From NCBI GenBank assembly GCA_003260075.1, contig QLIY01000510.1, forward strand, positions 5,908 to 69,907: a stretch of DNA of 64,000 bases. Direction: 5' to 3'. The DNA is from Phallusia mammillata. Lineage: Eukaryota; Chordata; Ascidiacea; Phlebobranchia; Ascidiidae. The notes under the pieces were generated by a model that saw only the letters and a program-made list of their open reading frames with translations, did no database searches and was not told the origin of the DNA. This document shows, piece after piece, positions 60,202 to 64,000 of this stretch (the stretch's first letter is position 1; each line of letters begins with the position of its first letter). A program made the position numbers and the translations under genes.

Positions 60202-61478
60202 TTAAAAAAATTTTTGTCCGCAGTGTTTAGAAAAGTGAAAATTCCCGGTTGGTGAGAGCCATTGCATCGACGAATCTATAATCATGAAATTGCAAACATT
60301 ATGAAATGTAACAAATGTTATGCATGTTGTTGACACAACACATAAATTTTGAAACAGATTCGTCAATGCCAAATACGTAACGTATCTTGTTGTTCAAATC
60401 TATACATTAGTTTGTTTTTTGAACAAATAATCAAAGTACCCTATTTGTAATTTTGAGCTGTATTGGACTTCTTTCAATAAATTTTGCATTACCTTGTCAT
60501 TTCGCTGCTACAATGCACATATCGTGGTGTATGGGCCCAAGGATATGCAGTTGCGGGTTGAACAGCACTCTTTGGGATCCACCAACCACATTTGTTTGCA
60601 TCAGTTAAAGGGACACGATACAACTCGTTTGGAGCTAAAATCGAAACAACAGAGCACGGAAATAAATTTCTACATCAATTAATTGCATCCTTAAATAATT
60701 TAGCTGCAGACAGTGTTCACTGTTCTGACCCACAAGGCCAATGTGCTATCTTGTCACCAGAAGCACAAGTGAGACCTAATGGGTCGAAACAGTGTGCACT
60801 GCTGTCAACCTATCTTTGTATTGGTACATTGTTGTTATACATAATCGTATTGTTGTGAATAACAAAACCACTGATCAGTATCACTATTACCGATCTGCGG
60901 AGATATCCAAGACACCATCAGGATTACCGATCTAAGACACCATTTTAAGATGGTTGTAGAGCAAATGACTTATGAGCCCAGAATTATAATTTATCGAAAT
61001 AAAACACTTATAAATGACGAACTTCGTAAACCCCTCTTTATTAGCCCTGATTACAGCGGTTAGTAGCGTATACAAATAACTTAAACATTGAACTTACAGT
61101 TTCGTGATCGCACATGCTTTTTCAGCAATGTAATATGCTTCGAATAACTTCGTTCGTTCCCAACATCAGGATTAGTATAGTTATTAAAATGGTCAGTTAC
61201 TCGTCCAGTGTTCGGTATCGGTGGCAATTTGAATGGTTTTGACTCTGGTTCAGACGAACCTATATCCACACAAAAATATATATTTCTTACAACATAAATC
61301 TGAGAAAAGAGCTAGACTAAATGCACATATTGCGACAATTTTAGCCACAAGCCATGAAAATATGTAACAACTTGCAAATACCTGTGGATGCTGGACATGT
61401 ATATGGTCTGGTTTGCGGAGAAAGGTGTGATTTAATAGAGTCCTGATACCCTAGTCCAGTTAATCCAAAGAATGCCAT
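60202..61478 (-). CDS. Small unrecognised protein (110 aa)
   Basis: Exons 61382-61478, 61098-61259 and a tentative last exon 60202-60275 join in phase 1 and give 110 residues. The sequence starts MAFFGLTGLGYQDSIKSHL, continues with a Pro-rich part (KPFKLPPIPNTG) and SYSKHITLLKKHVRSRN, and ends SPTGNFHF...KF. It has no TM or signal peptide, and is basic and rich in Pro, Tyr and Ser. I do not recognise the family. Short, basic, Pro/Tyr-dotted proteins of this look include axonemal microtubule inner proteins, but that is only a guess. It is head to head with the plus-strand gene at 62628. The first two exons are convincing; the last exon is less certain because of a MITE fragment in the long second intron. 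Confidence 0.6.
60702..60812. repeat. Short MITE copy, GCTGCAGACAGTG family
   Basis: GCTGCAGACAGTGTTCACTG at the left and GGTCGAAACAGTGTGCACTG at the right are inverted ends of the family at 33236-33755 and 53654-53934. Internally deleted. In intron 2 of the gene at 60202-61478. Confidence 0.7.
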
Positions 61479-62627
61479 GGTAAAGGTCGTATATTACTAC
61501 TTCAAATAGGCAAATATTGTTGTCACTCTGTTATTATAAAACTTAGTTTAAATAATTAACTAAAACCAGTCAAACAATAAGCTATATACAACAAGTAAAG
61601 ATCTCGCTTTTAAGGCCTGTATTTGTACCTGAGGCGACACCTTTGCAGTTACCTGTGGTTGCTATAACAAAGGACGCTTCACAAATTTTAAATGAAGCGG
61701 TTGTTCAACATAGAAATACTTTTACAAACATATGCTCAGCTGGCACACTTGACGATAACTGCGAGAATGTTAAGTTACGGTTCAACGCATAAATGCTTGG
61801 AAGAGCACTTAAATAGGTTTGTCGTCCGGGTTGATCTTGACAACAGCACTTGAAAATGTATTAGGTCGTCGTGCAAGGCAGAAGTACCGCCTGTTACGAG
61901 ACAAACAATCGAAAGCACAAAATGCCGACAAAACCTTAGCTTAAACTTAAATGGACCCAGTGTAAAAGCTATATGTGCTGCAACACTGTTTACCGCAATA
62001 GGCCTTTTTTAAAAATACAGACAAAAGATGTAAAAGTAGAGTGGTGCTATCTACGCAATACCACAGGCTTCATATTTATCAGTGCCGGCGTTAATAAAGT
62101 TGTTTCGGTTTTAAAACTTTTATTGATATTGAATTGCTAGGACAAACAACAATGCAACAAACAGACAATTAAGGACATACATTGTCGGAACATCCCAAAT
62201 CAATAAGTACAAACAGATATCCTATTGTTCGCATAGTATCGGCTTTCAAATCTGAGAATATCACCAGCAGCAGGTACAGAAGGCCGCAGCAAAAAGCGCA
62301 ACTTAAACTCGACTCTGAAAAGAAAATTGGATAGGCTACAGCTTGTGCAAATGTCAGTTGAGATTGACACTTGTGTAAGGTTTGATATTTATACAGCTGG
62401 TTATGTAAATTATTCCATCTGTTGCAAAAACACGACGTTTCTGAAATACGAAAGTAACGTACGTGTGTGCAGACATTTGAGGCGTTTCGGGCAAGCTATA
62501 GGCCAAATAGGCTATGTTGAATAAGCCTGGTCACGCTACTCTTAATTTTGTTTGTGTGGGTTGACTTTAGTTAAAAGGACACAAACCTAGTCTTTGTGTT
62601 GCAGAGTTTGATTTTCTAACTGTAACA
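61479..62627. promoter_or_regulatory. Shared 5' region of a divergent gene pair
   Basis: About 1.15 kb between two outward-facing start codons. It must hold both promoters. I see no clear TATA box or known element. A 65-codon open stretch at 62327-62524 has no support. Confidence 0.4.
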
Positions 62628-63920
62628 ATGAGTAAGTCAGCAGGTTCGCAAAGTCGCGTGCAAAGTGCGGCTTCGTCAAGAACTAGTGGGAGTTCGGGGT
62701 CTTTTGATCCTGAAACGAAACGATATAACCATCCATCGGAGATCATGCCAACGGGAAGGCGAATGATATATACAGGTGAGGCATGCAAGTGCTGTTAGCC
62801 TCGTTTTCCTTGAATCAATTATTTCGGCCACACATATCTGCACAGTTAAGTGTGAATCGTTGCAGCGCATTGTACATACAGAGTCGAAGCCATGTAGCGG
62901 CCCAACTTTGTCCAGTATTGATTGCAAGAGGCGGGAAAATATTGTTATACCAATATAATAATAGGTGTTTCAAAAGGAAAAGTCGTAAGCGGCACAGTAG
63001 TATGCCCGAAGCTCGCCCATAAGTTTACCGAATACAATAATTTAAATTGATCAGTATGTAACACGTACCCTGTGCGCGAGGCAAACGTGTCAGCGTTGGA
63101 ACTGGGGCCGAAACTTTTCTAAAACCTATAGTGAAATCCGATTTACAACCACATAGGCCTCCTAACTCCATCAAAAACCTAGCGCAAGCAAAGCATTTAA
63201 ATGCACCAAGTCTTTTTTTCCAAAAAACAGGTGTTATTTGTCAGACAAAGCGGAAAAGGGGGGGGGGATGATCCTGAAACGAAACGATATAACCATCCAT
63301 CGGAGATTATGCCAACAGGAAGGCGAATGATATATACGGGTGAGGCATGCAAGTGCTTTTAGCCTCGTTTTCCTTGAATCAATTATTTTGGCCACACATA
63401 TCTGCACAGTTAAGTGTGAATCGTTACAGCGCATTGCATACAGAGTCGAAGCCATGTAGCGGCCCAACTTTGTCCAGTATTGATTGCAAGACGCAGGAAA
63501 ATATTGTAGGCTAAGTTATACCAATATAATAATAGGTGTTTCAAAAGGGAAAGTCGTAAGCGACACAGTAGTAAGCCCGAAGCTCGCCCATAAGTTTACC
63601 GAATACAATAATTTAAATTGATGGGGGGGGGGCGTGTCAGCGTTGGAACTCGGGCCGAAACTTTTCTAAAACCTAGTCTAAATCCGATTTACAACCACAT
63701 AGGCCTCCTAACTCCATTAGATGCACTAAGTCTTTTTTTCCGAAATAGGTGTTATTTGTCAGGCAAAAAACTCAAACACGCACATTTTACTATTTTAGGG
63801 CCAGACCAAACAGACTTGTTCCAAAAAGTCGCCGTTGAAGACCAGGGGAAATACATCGGCCACACTTCCCTATCACAAGAAGTCACCAGCGATGCTAGCT
63901 ACCTGTATACAACATATCGA
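62628..63920 (+). CDS. Unrecognised protein, 5' part (runs into duplication and window edge)
   Basis: Exon 1 (62628-62775) begins MSKSAGSQSRVQSAASSRTS, a Ser-rich start. It continues FDPETKRYNHPSEIMPTGRR and ends in phase 1 at a GTGAG donor. Exon 2 begins at 63799 after TATTTTAG and in phase reads GPDQTDLFQKVAVEDQGKY, IGHTSLSQEVTSDASYLYTT. It runs into a poly-G tract at about 63920, where the exon end cannot be placed. A second, 5'-truncated copy of exon 1 lies at 63268-63349 and would be spliced over or out. No TM or known domain; family not recognised. The polypeptide continues beyond what can be read. Confidence 0.55.
62699..63235 (+). repeat. Local tandem duplication, unit 1
   Basis: The end of exon 1 of the neighbouring gene and the following intron DNA are repeated at 63268-63775 in the same order, with scattered substitutions and indels. 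Shared words include GAAACGAAACGATATAACC, GGCCTCCTAACTCCAT and AAGTCTTTTTTTCC. Confidence 0.8.
63268..63775 (+). repeat. Local tandem duplication, unit 2
   Basis: Matches unit 1 but starts abruptly after a poly-G run, inside exon 1. A second poly-G run lies at 63623-63632 where unit 1 has other sequence. Either a real tandem duplication or two haplotypes joined in assembly. Confidence 0.8.
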
Positions 63921-64000
63921 GGGGGGGGGGAGTTTGTGAAATACATAATAGGGCTAACAGATTGTATATTAAGTCGATTCATTTAGTTCTAATTTCGTTT

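Noticed and set aside
1-64000. CRISPR arrays, bacterial operons, rRNA, tRNA
   Set aside because: None visible; the sequence is clearly eukaryotic nuclear DNA.

Overview
The window looks like part of an invertebrate deuterostome genome, most likely a tunicate such as Ciona. This is inferred from AT-rich DNA, compact multi-exon genes with short GT-AG introns, animal-only families (TACC, MS4A/CD20-like, claudin-like, metaxin), and many short non-autonomous DNA transposons. No bacterial-style operons, rRNA, tRNA or CRISPR are visible. Exon models below were read by eye from splice signals, reading phase and comparison between paralogues, so single-base errors are possible.

Layout. 0.9-11.8 kb: three claudin/PMP22-type four-TM genes (two on minus, one on plus). 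One is partly repeated in an exact 2.34 kb duplication joined at a single N, which looks like an assembly artefact. 13.2-36.8 kb: a tandem minus-strand array of MS4A/CD20-like four-TM genes. Four have complete models, one is broken (it lacks exons 2-3 and has a stop codon), and there is a relic first exon. Exon sizes and phases are nearly identical throughout, and the cytoplasmic tails are rich in Gln, Asn and Pro. One gene has its tail cassette duplicated. A 796-bp gap lies in one intron, inside a transposable element. 36.8-47.4 kb: repeat-rich DNA with a secreted C-type-lectin-like gene, a decayed relic of its last exon, a broken PIF/Harbinger (HARBI1-type) transposase and a local duplication.

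47.4-50.0 kb: a plus-strand metaxin-1-like gene for mitochondrial outer-membrane protein import. It converges on a 17-exon minus-strand TACC gene (50.6-59.3 kb) that ends in the centrosomal/microtubule TACC coiled coil. 60.2-63.9 kb: two small unrecognised genes lie head to head. The plus-strand one runs into a local tandem duplication and off the window.

Mobile DNA. At least seven non-autonomous hAT-type elements have visible terminal inverted repeats and 8-bp target duplications. There is also a TA-flanked MITE, two elements with 12-bp or longer flanking repeats, a palindromic MITE family and a ~1.2 kb element with internal 121-131 bp repeats. The clearest new biology is the modular tail-exon architecture of the MS4A array, its birth-and-death history, and NPF motifs at the C termini of two claudin-like proteins.
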